Assembly (NCBI GenBank): GCA_030841035.1 | Contig: JAVEDI010000102.1 | Location: 1 to 51,953 of the forward strand | Source of the DNA: Actinomycetota bacterium | GTDB lineage: Bacteria > Actinomycetota > Actinomycetes > JACCUZ01 | Reading direction: 5' to 3' | DNA length: 51,953 bases | Notes under the pieces: model-generated | What the model saw: only the letters and a program-made list of their open reading frames with translations | Database searches by the model: none | Told to the model about the DNA's origin: nothing | Made by a program: the position numbers and the translations under genes | Part shown: positions 43,996 to 51,953 of the stretch, piece by piece | Numbering within the stretch: position 1 is the stretch's first letter | Layout: each line of letters opens with the position of its first letter

Positions 43996-45005
43996 GCGCT
44001 CAGCTGGCGCTCGGCCCGGCGCGAGGGCACGGTCACCCACTCCTCGGTGCGTGCGGACTCGTAGGCCGCTTCCACGGCGGCGACGGAGGCGATGGCATCG
44101 GCGCCCGTGACGACGAACTCGGCCCGGCCCTGCAGGGCGTCCACGACGTTGCGCAGGTTCTCGCGCAGTGCCTGGATCTTGTCGTAGCCGGTTCCGAACG
44201 GCCGGTCGACCGGCGAGGAGGTGGTGCGCAGCCGGGACGCACGCCAACCGACCTCGAGGGACCCCTCCGAGCCGAACACGGCGAGGTACCGGTCGGTCAG
44301 GCGGTCCAAGTTCCAGGACAGGTCGATGCTCCCGATCTTGCCGTCGAGGGTCCGCACCAGGACGGCGGCGGTGTCCTCGACCCGCAGTGCGGGATTGGTC
44401 GTCCAGATGGCGGCGAGGACCTTCTCGGCGGGCCCGAAGGCGTAGCGCAGCACGTCGACGGCATGGGTGCCGTTGTCGATCAGGACCCCGCCGCCACCGA
44501 CAGCCGGGTCCGCGTTCCACCGGCGACTCATGTCCACCCGGCTGGTGAAGGCGACCTCGGTGCGTACGACGTCGCCGAGCGTGCCGGCCTGGATGATCGA
44601 ACGCGCCTGGATCACGTCCGGGACGAAGCGGAACTTCGACGCCATCGTGATCGGCGTGCCGGTGCGCACCGCCGCGGTGAGGATGCGACGGGCCGACAGC
44701 GTGTCGACCGAGAGAGGCTTTTCGCACATCACCGGCACGCCTGCCTCCAGGAACCCGACGCACAGCTCCTCGTGGGTCGCGGGCGGCGTGCAGATCAGCG
44801 CGAGCTCGACGCGGTCGTTGTGCGCGAGCGACAACGGGTCGTGGACCGCCTGGGCGCCGCTCGCCGCCGCAAGGCTGTCAGCCGCGTCGGCATTGACGTC
44901 GGCGACCGCGACGACGGAGGCACCCGGCAGGCCCGCGGCGGCCTGCGCGTAGGCGTTGCCGATGGCCCCGGCGCCCACCAGGGCGATGCGGAAATCGCGT
45001 GTCAT
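43992..45005 (-). CDS. Gfo/Idh/MocA family dehydrogenase (WbpB/WlbA-like)
   Basis: This 337-residue NAD(P)-dependent enzyme begins with a Rossmann motif RIALVGAGAIGNAYA, has the family signature MCEKPLSVD, and a C-terminal half with AVGGGGVLIDNGTHAVDVLRY supplying the catalytic His and Asp. In the WbpB pathway such an enzyme oxidises the 3-hydroxyl of UDP-GlcNAc uronate to a 3-keto sugar for the DegT aminotransferase encoded immediately before it in the operon. It shares four bases with both neighbours (ATGA). Another sugar substrate is possible; the assignment relies on the gene trio. Confidence 0.88.
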   Translation of the reverse strand: MTRDFRIALVGAGAIGNAYAQAAAGLPGASVVAVADVNADAADSLAAASGAQAVHDPLSLAHNDRVELALICTPPATHEELCVGFLEAGVPVMCEKPLSVDTLSARRILTAAVRTGTPITMASKFRFVPDVIQARSIIQAGTLGDVVRTEVAFTSRVDMSRRWNADPAVGGGGVLIDNGTHAVDVLRYAFGPAEKVLAAIWTTNPALRVEDTAAVLVRTLDGKIGSIDLSWNLDRLTDRYLAVFGSEGSLEVGWRASRLRTTSSPVDRPFGTGYDKIQALRENLRNVVDALQGRAEFVVTGADAIASVAAVEAAYESARTEEWVTVPSRRAERQLSA

Positions 45006-46216
45006 GTACGACCTACCTCCTCACCGATGGTCGCCAGCAGGAGCTCGACGTGGACCTCTTCGAACTTCTCGTTCCACGGCAGCACGAGCACCGACTCGAG
45101 GAAGGCGAAGGTGCCCGGGAAGCGAGCGGCGTCGTAGTCGCGAGCCTCGGGTCGCGCCAAGGAGAGCGGCCAGCTGCTCGACCCGAGGGTACGGGCGTCG
45201 ACGAAGATGCCGCACCGGAAGGCCGGCTTGCCGATGTAGCGCGGTGCGGCAGGGATGCCGCGGGACCGCAGCCGCCTCGCGAGGCGGGTCACGCCGTCGG
45301 GCACCACTGCCTGGTCCATGACCAGGGGGTACCGCCAGTACGCGTGCTCGGCACCCGGCGCGGGCGCCGGAGTGACGAGCCCCGGCACGGAGGCCAGCCC
45401 GGCCGAGAGCTGCTCGGCCAACCGGCGCCGGTGCGCGACGAACTCCGGCAGGCGGGGGAGCTGGGCGAGCAGGACCGCGCTGTGCAGCTCGGTGGTGCGG
45501 TAGTTGAGTCCCAGCTTGCGATGGTCGGGCTGGCTCTCGCCGTAGGGCCACGACTTGTTGACGAACAGCCGTATCTCGTGGGCGAGTCCGTCGTCGTCGG
45601 TCACCACGATGCCGCCTTCGCCGGCGGTGATGTGCTTGCCCTGCTGGAAGCTGAAGCAGCCGACGTCCCCCAGCGTGCCGACCCGCTGCCCGCCCCGGGA
45701 GGCCAGGAACGCCTGCGCCGCGTCCTCGATGACGGTCACGCCCTCGCCCATGGCCGACCGGATGCCCCCGACGTCGGCTGGGTTGCCGAAGAGGTGAGTC
45801 ACGATGACGGCCCGCGTGCGGTCGCTGCGGACCGCCGAGACCGTCTCCGGGGTGACGTTGCCGGTCGTGCGGTCGACGTCCGCGAAGACCGGGATCAGGC
45901 CCTGGTAGAGCAGCGGTGTGAGGGCACCCATGTCGGTCACTGCCGTGGTGATGACCTCGTCACCCGGTTCGAGCTCCAGCGCAGCGACTGCGGCGTGCAC
46001 GGCTGCGCTCCCCGACGCGCACGCGATGGCGTGGCGGACCCCGAGCAGGTCGGCGAACTGCCGCTCGAACCGCGGCGTCACGGCGCCCTTGGTGGCGGTC
46101 AGGGTGCCCGACGCGATCACCTCTGCCAGGAGTTCCATCACCCGCGCGTCGAAGCTGCGGCCGCCGGCGCCCTGGTCGTCGGGGAGGACGAGGTCGGGCG
46201 ACACGGTGTCGGTCAT
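45002..46216 (-). CDS. DegT/DnrJ/EryC1/StrS sugar aminotransferase (WbpE-like)
   Basis: This 404-residue PLP enzyme transfers an amino group to a keto-sugar nucleotide. K194 in FSFQQGKHITAGEGG is the Schiff-base lysine, D165 in IEDAAQAF binds the pyridine nitrogen, and ACASGSAAVHAAVAAL forms the phosphate-binding loop. The C-terminal part (FLESVLVLPWNEKFEEVHV) resembles the group that acts on UDP-linked sugars. Paired with the dehydrogenase and acetyltransferase downstream, it would install the 3-amino group. ATG at 46216 follows GGAG and overlaps the stop of the glycosyltransferase fusion. Confidence 0.9.
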   Translation of the reverse strand: MTDTVSPDLVLPDDQGAGGRSFDARVMELLAEVIASGTLTATKGAVTPRFERQFADLLGVRHAIACASGSAAVHAAVAALELEPGDEVITTAVTDMGALTPLLYQGLIPVFADVDRTTGNVTPETVSAVRSDRTRAVIVTHLFGNPADVGGIRSAMGEGVTVIEDAAQAFLASRGGQRVGTLGDVGCFSFQQGKHITAGEGGIVVTDDDGLAHEIRLFVNKSWPYGESQPDHRKLGLNYRTTELHSAVLLAQLPRLPEFVAHRRRLAEQLSAGLASVPGLVTPAPAPGAEHAYWRYPLVMDQAVVPDGVTRLARRLRSRGIPAAPRYIGKPAFRCGIFVDARTLGSSSWPLSLARPEARDYDAARFPGTFAFLESVLVLPWNEKFEEVHVELLLATIGEEVGRT

Positions 46217-48381
46217 GAGTTCTCCTGTCGTTGCCACGTGGTGACGTGCATCTGTGCCGCCGCGGGGGCCGGTCGCGCTGGGGCGGCAGCCGCCCGCGGG
46301 CGATGCCTGCGCAGCCGCACCCCGTCCCCGAACACCCGCCATGACTCCGCCAGCGCCTTGCGAGACAGAAGCTGCGTGCGCCCGCGGCGGGGTGCGCGGC
46401 CCGACCAGTCCAGGGTCGCCGGGATCTCGGTGACGTGCAGCCCGCGCCGAAGGGCGAGGTGCAGAACCTGGACGTTCGCGGCCGGCCCGCGGCGCAGGTC
46501 TGGCAGGGAGCGCGCGAAGTCGCCGTCGTACAGCCGGACCATCGCGGTGAACGTGTGCACCGGCGTGCCGGACATGCCTGCGAGGTACCGGTTGGCCATC
46601 CGGCTGCGGAGGGCCAGCAGGCGCGGGACCTCCACGAGCCGCCCGTCACGCATGTACGGAGACGTCGTGACGACGGCTGCGCCCTCCGACCGCCAAGCGG
46701 CCAACAGGCGACCGATGTGCTCGACGTCGTAGCTGAGGTCCGCGTCCAGCGTGATGACGGCGTCGCCGCGTGCTTCGGAGAACACCGTCTGCAGGGCAGC
46801 GCCCAGGCCCTGGTTGCGCGCGTGACGGACCAGCCGGACCGGCAGGGGCAGGTCGCTGGCGGCGACCCACCGCTCCACCACGTCCGGCGTGCCGTCCCGG
46901 GACCCGTCGTCGACCACGACCATCTCCCACCGGAACCCGTCCAGGAGGCGGACGTGCTCGGCCAGGGTCTGCAGAGTGCGGGCGATGTCCGCCGACTCCT
47001 GGTAGACCGGCAGCCCGAGCGTCACGAGGGGGGTCGACGCCAAGCGGGCCGGCCACCGCGTCAGCGGGGTGGGGCGCACGGACGGTGCCGGGTCCGCCAC
47101 GAGGCGGCCGAGCGTCTCCTGCAGCATGTGCAGACTGCGCTCCGGAGCCAGGTTGGCCCGGAAGTAGCGCAGCCCGTGCTCGCCGTAGCGTCGGCCCAGG
47201 TCCGTGCCGGCGAGCGAGCGTACGGCGGCACCCACATCGCGGTCGCCGGGGGCAAGAAGCATCCCGGTCTTATGGGCGCGCAGGTCCAGCCCGGTCGCCG
47301 ACTCCGGCCGGACCAGGCCCAGGACGGGTACGCCGGACGCGACGTAGGAGGTGAGCTTGCTGGGCAGGCTCATGTCCACCACGCTGGAGCGCTCGTGCAG
47401 CAGCAGCACGTCGGCCGCGCGCAGCAACGAAGGGTAGTCGCTCTCGCTCACGGGGTCGTGGAAACGGACGTTGGGAAGCCCGCGGGTCATCCCCTCGAGG
47501 CGCCGCCGCTGGTTCCCGTCCCCGACGAAGGCGAACAGGATGTCCGGGTCGGTCTCCGCCGTGTCCCGCAGGCGCGGCACGAGCTCGTCCAGCCCTTGCT
47601 TCTGCCCGAGGTTGCCCGTGTGCAGCACGACGGTCCGGTCGCCCCAGCCCATCCCCCGGCGCAGCTGCGCCCCGTCGAGCGTGCTGCTCTCCTGCAGGCG
47701 GCTCCAGTTCCTGATGACGCGCAGGGGGACGGATCCGCCGGTCAGCCGGTCCACGGGCTCCCGGAATGCCTCGCTCGCCAGCGCGATGACGTCGGCCTGC
47801 CGCAGGGTCCGTCCCTCCAGCCACCCCAGCACGTGAGAGGCGGCGCCCGGCGCGCCGGCGGCCAACCCGCTCTGGGCCGCCGCGGAGGACACCACGTCCT
47901 GGACCCACTGCAGCAGCGGCAGGCGCCCCAGCCGGGCCGCCGTCGTGGCCAGCCAGGCACCGAGCAGCGTCGGCGAGCACCCGATGACGACGTCGGGGTC
48001 GAGGGTGAGCGCCCGACGGGCGGCAGCCGCGACGAACGACGCCTCGTAGACCGCTCGCCACGCCAGATCGGGCTGGGCCGGGACGACGCAGGGCACCCGG
48101 TGCACGGAGACACCGTTGAGCCGCTCCCGGTGCCAGCGTGCGCGCGAGTCCGGATGGCGCCGCCACTGCGGATAGTGCGGTTGGGTCGTGACGACGTCCA
48201 CGACGGCACCGCACCGGGCCAGGTGCTCGGCGAGATCGGTGGTGTACGGCGCCGAGCCGCTGAGCTCGGGTGCGTAGTACATCGAGACCAGCAGGACGCG
48301 GCGGCCTTCCAGGTGCCCGTCCCTGAGGGCTGCTGTGCCCGCGGCCGCCTCGAAGGACGGCTGACCGTCAAGGGCGGTCAC
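46213..48381 (-). CDS. GT4-GT2 fusion glycosyltransferase
   Basis: This 722-residue protein combines two transferases. Residues about 25-430 are a GT4 (WcaI-like) enzyme: LLVSMYYAPELSGSAPYTTDLAEHL, HTGNLGQKQGLDELV and the donor region LPSKLTSYVASGVPVLGLV. Residues about 450-690 are a GT2 domain like dolichyl-phosphate mannose synthases: VTLGLPVYQESADIARTL, VVVDDGSRDGTPDVV and ITLDADLSYD with the DxD metal site. The tail is Ala/Pro/Arg-rich. One chain could carry out two successive steps, or the GT2 half could make a polyprenyl-phosphate sugar for the GT-C enzyme at 32004-33752. It overlaps both neighbours by four bases. Confidence 0.87.
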   Translation of the reverse strand: MTALDGQPSFEAAAGTAALRDGHLEGRRVLLVSMYYAPELSGSAPYTTDLAEHLARCGAVVDVVTTQPHYPQWRRHPDSRARWHRERLNGVSVHRVPCVVPAQPDLAWRAVYEASFVAAAARRALTLDPDVVIGCSPTLLGAWLATTAARLGRLPLLQWVQDVVSSAAAQSGLAAGAPGAASHVLGWLEGRTLRQADVIALASEAFREPVDRLTGGSVPLRVIRNWSRLQESSTLDGAQLRRGMGWGDRTVVLHTGNLGQKQGLDELVPRLRDTAETDPDILFAFVGDGNQRRRLEGMTRGLPNVRFHDPVSESDYPSLLRAADVLLLHERSSVVDMSLPSKLTSYVASGVPVLGLVRPESATGLDLRAHKTGMLLAPGDRDVGAAVRSLAGTDLGRRYGEHGLRYFRANLAPERSLHMLQETLGRLVADPAPSVRPTPLTRWPARLASTPLVTLGLPVYQESADIARTLQTLAEHVRLLDGFRWEMVVVDDGSRDGTPDVVERWVAASDLPLPVRLVRHARNQGLGAALQTVFSEARGDAVITLDADLSYDVEHIGRLLAAWRSEGAAVVTTSPYMRDGRLVEVPRLLALRSRMANRYLAGMSGTPVHTFTAMVRLYDGDFARSLPDLRRGPAANVQVLHLALRRGLHVTEIPATLDWSGRAPRRGRTQLLSRKALAESWRVFGDGVRLRRHRPRAAAAPARPAPAAAQMHVTTWQRQENS

Positions 48382-49895
48382 GACCCGCTCCGCGTGAAGA
48401 TGGAGATGGTGGTGCGGAGCAGGATCTTGATGTCGCTCCAGAGCGACCAGTTCTCGATGTAGTAGTTGTCGAAGAGCAGCCGGTCCTGGATGGACGTGTC
48501 CCCGCGCAGGCCGTGGACCTGAGCCCAGCCGGTGAGCCCGGCCGGCACCCGGTGCCGCGCGGTGTACCGCGGCATGGACTCGGTGAACTTCTGCACGAAG
48601 AACGGGCGCTCGGGCCGCGGCCCCACCAGGCTCATCTGGCCGCGCAGCACGTTGACCAGCTGCGGCAGCTCGTCGAGGGAGGTCTTCCTCAGGAAGCGGC
48701 CGACGGGCGCCACCCGGCCATCAGCGGCGATCGACCACTCGAGGTCGGACTGGTTGTCCGAGCTGCGCAGGGTGCGGAACTTCAACAGCTCGAACTGCCG
48801 GCCGTCGAGCCCCACCCGCCGCTGGCGGTAGATCACACCGCGGCCGCACTCGAGACGTACCGCCACGGCGCACGCCAGCATGAACGGGGACAGCAGCACG
48901 AGGAGCGTCGCGGCGACCAGCATGTCGAGCGCGCGCTTGACCGGCCAGATCGGGCTGCGGTGAGTGGCTCGACGGAGCCTGATCACCGGGATGCCCCAGA
49001 TCTCCTCGACGTCCCTCGTCCGGTGGTGCAGCTCGAACAGTCGCGGGATGTAGAAGATGTCGCAGTCCAGCCGGTCGCACTGGCGGATGATGTCGACGAT
49101 CGAGGACTCCGGCGCGGAGGTGAAGGCGATCACCACCACGCCGATCTCGTGCCGGCCGAGGACAGCGGCCAGGTCGGTGCCGTCGCCCAGGAGCGGCAGC
49201 TCCAAGGGGTCGTCCTTGCCGCCGTGCAGCGGCTCGGCGTCGACGAAGCCGACCGGCTTGAGGCCGTAGACGCTGTTGTGCAGCAGCGTCCCGGCGATGT
49301 GCACACCCACCGCCCCGGCTCCGTAGATCAGCGTTCGGTGGCTCACGGTTCCGCGTCGCCGCATGGCGCGCACCAGGTGGTAGGACGCGGCCCGCCCGGC
49401 GACCAGGCCGGCGGCGCCCGAGAGGGCCACCGCCATGGTCGTGGACGGGGCGACCGGGCCGAGCGACGTCGAGGCGCTCACCAGCACCACCAGACCGGCG
49501 GCCGTGAGGCAGCGGCCGAGCAAGGGGGGCAGGTCGTCGAGCACGGACAGGCTCAGCCGGGACCGGTACAACCCTCCCGCGGCGAGCAGCAGGCTGGTCA
49601 GGCCGACGAACGACAGCGCGGCACCCATCGCATGGTGGCCGACCACGACCGCCACGAGCAGCCCGAGCAGGTCGATCGTCACCAGCAGCGGCGCGACGCT
49701 CCAGCGCGTCCACACCGGCCGGCCGCTCACCCTGGGCACCCTCGCCGAGGGGTCCTGCGCGGCGTCCCGCTGGTCGGGCGCGGAGGTCCGGTAGCCCGAG
49801 TCCGGCCGAGGCTGCGCGGGACCGAGGACGTCGGAGGGATGGTAGGGACGATCACGCGTGAGGCTGCGTCGCCGGCCCGAGGGCCCCGCTGTCAC
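48378..49895 (-). CDS. Initiating polyprenyl-phosphate sugar-1-phosphate transferase (WcaJ/CpsE type)
   Basis: This 505-residue membrane protein starts the repeat unit by moving a sugar-1-phosphate onto undecaprenyl phosphate. It has four N-terminal helices, a CoA-binding-like Rossmann domain (RTLIYGAGAVGVHIAG), a fifth helix-loop (KRALDMLVAATLLVLLSPF) and the catalytic domain with YRQRRVGLDGRQFELLKFRTL, NVLRGQMSLVGPRPERP and GLTGWAQVHGLRG. GTG at 49895 has GGGGAG six bases before it; an upstream in-frame GTG at 49931 lacks such a site. It is the first gene of the eight-gene operon. Which sugar is used cannot be told. Confidence 0.93.
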   Translation of the reverse strand: MTAGPSGRRRSLTRDRPYHPSDVLGPAQPRPDSGYRTSAPDQRDAAQDPSARVPRVSGRPVWTRWSVAPLLVTIDLLGLLVAVVVGHHAMGAALSFVGLTSLLLAAGGLYRSRLSLSVLDDLPPLLGRCLTAAGLVVLVSASTSLGPVAPSTTMAVALSGAAGLVAGRAASYHLVRAMRRRGTVSHRTLIYGAGAVGVHIAGTLLHNSVYGLKPVGFVDAEPLHGGKDDPLELPLLGDGTDLAAVLGRHEIGVVVIAFTSAPESSIVDIIRQCDRLDCDIFYIPRLFELHHRTRDVEEIWGIPVIRLRRATHRSPIWPVKRALDMLVAATLLVLLSPFMLACAVAVRLECGRGVIYRQRRVGLDGRQFELLKFRTLRSSDNQSDLEWSIAADGRVAPVGRFLRKTSLDELPQLVNVLRGQMSLVGPRPERPFFVQKFTESMPRYTARHRVPAGLTGWAQVHGLRGDTSIQDRLLFDNYYIENWSLWSDIKILLRTTISIFTRSGS

Positions 49896-50023
49896 TTGCT
49901 TCTCCCCTGCCTCTGGTGTGTGCCCCGTCACCAGGCCCCCCCTGGCACGTCTGTTCGACCAACGTCTGAGGCTCTTCGTCCGTCGCCCCTTTCGACCTGC
50001 TCCGGAAGCCCGACCGACGTGAC

Positions 50024-50055
50024 GACGGCGGCGAACCTCCCGGCCCGCCGCCGTC
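50024..50055. promoter_or_regulatory. Hairpin in the leader side of the polysaccharide operon
   Basis: GACGGCGGCG (50024-50033) pairs perfectly with CGCCGCCGTC (50046-50055) around a 12-base loop, 129 bases before the first gene of the operon. It could be an attenuator, an RNA-protein site or simply a terminator for upstream transcription. Confidence 0.5.
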
Positions 50056-50300
50056 CCGAACCGGTACGGATGTGACGCTCGAGATCACCACGTGCCATGC
50101 GACCTTAACGACTTCCTCTCCCAGGACCTGCCCAAAACGGCATTGTCTTGAACCCCCACCGCGCAACGTGACCCAAACGGAGGGCCGGACCCCACCCCAC
50201 GTGACGGAGCCGGACCACTGGGTGACCGGCCGGGGGACCGACTGGACCCGGCCCCGCGGGGTACCGGACGCGGCCGTCCCGGGCTGTCGGCGCAGCGACG

Positions 50301-50306
50301 TACGGT
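50301..50306 (+). promoter_or_regulatory. Leaderless -10 element of uvrB
   Basis: TACGGT ends six bases before the GTG at 50313; no ribosome site is present. Confidence 0.62.
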
Positions 50307-50312
50307 TGACGG

Positions 50313-51953
50313 GTGCGACCGACCACCGATCTCGAGCGACGTGTGGCGCCGTTCCGCGTCCTGAGCGACTTCCAGCCCTCCGGCGACCAGCCGGCGGCCA
50401 TCGACGAGCTCGAGCGCCGGGTCAGGGCGGGGGAGAGCAACGTCGTCCTGCTGGGTGCCACCGGCACCGGCAAGTCCGCCACGACCGCCTGGCTGGTCGA
50501 GCGGCTGCAGCGCCCCACGCTGGTGATGGCGCCCAACAAGACGCTGGCGGCGCAGCTGGCGACGGAGTTCCGCGAGCTGCTGCCCAACAACGCGGTCGAG
50601 TACTTCGTCTCCTACTACGACTACTACCAGCCCGAGGCCTACATCCCGCAGACCGACACCTACATCGAGAAGGACTCGTCCATCAACGACGAGGTCGAGC
50701 GGCTGCGGCACTCGGCGACGAACAGCCTGCTGACCCGCCGCGACGTGATCGTGGTGGCGTCCGTCTCCTGCATCTACGGTCTCGGCACCCCGCAGGAGTA
50801 CGTCGACCGCATGGTGCGGCTGAAGGTCGGCGACACGCTCGAGCGCGACCAGCTGCTGCGGCGCTTCGTCGAGATCCAGTACACCCGCAACGACCTGGCC
50901 TTCACCCGCGGCACCTTCCGGGTGCGCGGCGACACGATCGAGATCTTCCCGGTCTACGAGCAGCTGGCCGTGCGCATCGAGATGTTCGGTGACGAGATCG
51001 AGCGGCTGATGACGCTCCATCCCCTGACGGGCGAGGTGATCACCGAGGACGAGGAGCTCTACGTCTTCCCGGCCACCCACTACGTCGCGGGCCCGGAGCG
51101 GATGGAGAAGGCGATCACCGGCATCGAGCTCGAGCTCGCTGACCGGCTGGCCGAGCTCGAGAAGCAGGGCAAGCTGCTCGAAGCGCAACGGTTGCGGATG
51201 CGCACGACCTACGACATCGAGATGATGCGCCAGGTCGGGTTCTGCTCCGGCATCGAGAACTACTCCCGGCACATCGACGGCCGCGCGCCCGGGTCCGCGC
51301 CCAACTGCCTGATCGACTACTTCCCCGAGGACTTCCTGCTCGTCATCGACGAATCGCACCAGACGGTGCCGCAGATCGGCGGCATGTACGAAGGTGACAT
51401 GTCCCGCAAGCGGACCCTCGTCGACCACGGGTTCCGGCTGCCCAGCGCGACGGACAACCGGCCGCTGAAGTGGGAGGAGTTCCTCGGCCGCATCGGCCAG
51501 ACGGTCTACCTCTCGGCGACCCCCGGTCCCTACGAGCTGAACCGGGCCGAGGAGGCGCCGGTCGAGCAGGTCATCCGCCCGACGGGGCTGGTGGACCCCG
51601 AGGTCGTCGTCAAGCCGACCAAGGGCCAGATCGACGACCTCGTCCACGAGATACGGCTGCGTGCCGAGCGCAACGAGCGCGTCCTCGTCACCACGCTGAC
51701 CAAGAAGATGTCCGAGGACTTGACGGACTACCTGCTCGAACTGGGTATTCGAGTGCGCTATCTCCATTCCGAGGTTGACACTCTGCGTCGGATCGAGCTG
51801 CTGCGAGAGCTGCGCTCCGGCGAATACGACGTTCTCGTCGGCATCAACCTGTTGCGCGAGGGCCTCGATCTGCCCGAGGTGTCGTTGGTGTCGATCCTCG
51901 ACGCCGACAAGGAGGGTTTCCTCCGGTCCGGCACGTCGCTGATCCAGACGATC
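50313..51953 (+). CDS. uvrB: Excinuclease ABC subunit B, N-terminal part (3' end cut by window edge)
   Basis: The first 547 residues of UvrB, the helicase-like damage verifier of nucleotide excision repair, are visible; roughly 150 residues are missing at the right edge. Walker [12 protein letters not shown], the beta-hairpin region [28 protein letters not shown], the DEAD-type box VIDESHQT, and helicase motifs SATPGPYE and [13 protein letters not shown] are intact. GTG at 50313 is set by the leaderless -10. From about base 51720 (TTGACGGACTAC) codon use changes abruptly to include TTG, ATT, CGA, TAT, CAT, GTT and ACT, although the protein remains a normal UvrB. Confidence 0.97.
   Translation, partial: MRPTTDLERRVAPFRVLSDFQPSGDQPAAIDELERRVRAGESNVVLLGATGTGKSATTAWLVERLQRPTLVMAPNKTLAAQLATEFRELLPNNAVEYFVSYYDYYQPEAYIPQTDTYIEKDSSINDEVERLRHSATNSLLTRRDVIVVASVSCIYGLGTPQEYVDRMVRLKVGDTLERDQLLRRFVEIQYTRNDLAFTRGTFRVRGDTIEIFPVYEQLAVRIEMFGDEIERLMTLHPLTGEVITEDEELYVFPATHYVAGPERMEKAITGIELELADRLAELEKQGKLLEAQRLRMRTTYDIEMMRQVGFCSGIENYSRHIDGRAPGSAPNCLIDYFPEDFLLVIDESHQTVPQIGGMYEGDMSRKRTLVDHGFRLPSATDNRPLKWEEFLGRIGQTVYLSATPGPYELNRAEEAPVEQVIRPTGLVDPEVVVKPTKGQIDDLVHEIRLRAERNERVLVTTLTKKMSEDLTDYLLELGIRVRYLHSEVDTLRRIELLRELRSGEYDVLVGINLLREGLDLPEVSLVSILDADKEGFLRSGTSLIQTI

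Larger units (their letters stand above)
49896..50312. other. Divergent regulatory region between the polysaccharide operon and uvrB
   Basis: These 417 bases contain no gene that I can support. They hold a 10-pair hairpin (50024-50055), three copies of ACGTGAC (50017, 50166, 50199), a GTGA-N9-TCAC element at 50072-50088, an A+T-rich patch (about 50098-50152) that probably contains the operon promoter, and the uvrB -10 at 50301. No exact -35/-10 pair for the operon stands out. Confidence 0.6.

Noticed and set aside
23480-49931. Mobile element or phage origin of the polysaccharide region
   Set aside because: No transposase, integrase, flanking direct repeat or tRNA attachment site was seen, and codon usage matches the neighbours.
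49896-49931. Longer start (GTG at 49931) for the initiating sugar-phosphate transferase
   Set aside because: GTG at 49895 has a GGGGAG site at six bases while the upstream codon has none; the extra 12 residues add no recognisable feature.
50072-50088. CRP-type cAMP receptor site (GTGA ... TCAC)
   Set aside because: The spacing between half sites is nine bases rather than six, so it does not fit CRP; it is noted only as a generic inverted element.
1-51953. CRISPR array or long dispersed repeats
   Set aside because: No regularly spaced repeats were seen by eye; the only tandem repeats are short and inside the lytic transglycosylase gene.

Overview
The window is a piece of a high-GC actinobacterial chromosome. 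The evidence is a strong G/C bias at third codon positions, many GTG starts, several leaderless promoters of the TAnnnT type, an ANTAR response regulator of the PdtaR type, a four-S1-domain RpsA, and a gene order (gltBD, pyk, tRNA, ANTAR regulator, liv transport genes, polA, rpsA, coaE, uvrB) that I recall from Streptomyces and, for polA-rpsA-coaE-uvrB, from Mycobacterium. I cannot name the genus. No rRNA, CRISPR array, insertion sequence or phage gene is visible.

Positions 1-23483 are mostly housekeeping: glutamate synthase (gltB, cut by the left edge, and gltD), a DJ-1/PfpI protein, pyruvate kinase, one tRNA gene with a CAA anticodon, the ANTAR regulator, a complete branched-chain amino acid type ABC transporter (livK convergent with livHMGF), a DUF554 membrane protein, a GNAT acetyltransferase, DNA polymerase I, a secreted lytic transglycosylase, a methyltransferase, ribosomal protein S1, a membrane acyltransferase-like protein and dephospho-CoA kinase. 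uvrB starts at 50313 and runs off the right edge.

Between coaE and uvrB lies about 26.5 kb of surface polysaccharide genes (23480-49895). They include an initiating polyprenyl-phosphate sugar-phosphate transferase, at least three glycosyltransferase genes (one a GT4-GT2 fusion), a GT-C type membrane glycosyltransferase, a Wzx-like flippase, a Wzy-like polymerase, a Wzz/BY-kinase-like copolymerase with broken ATP-site motifs, a polysaccharide deacetylase, a sulfotransferase and two related secreted GH16 hydrolases. A Gfo/Idh/MocA dehydrogenase, DegT aminotransferase, left-handed beta-helix acetyltransferase and WecB-type epimerase resemble the WbpB/E/D/I steps towards UDP-2,3-diacetamido-2,3-dideoxy-mannuronate. 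Eight of these genes form one tightly overlapping minus-strand operon. Small surface and membrane proteins (an LPXTG-type protein, DUF4012, UPF0104) accompany it. My reading is a Wzx/Wzy-dependent exopolysaccharide locus inserted into an otherwise conserved gene block, making a polymer that carries diacetamido-uronic acid and may be deacetylated or sulfated.

Both extreme ends change codon usage inside a conserved gene (gltB before about 1600, uvrB after about 51720) without a frame break. This may mark assembly joins between related organisms, so the outer sequence should be treated with care.
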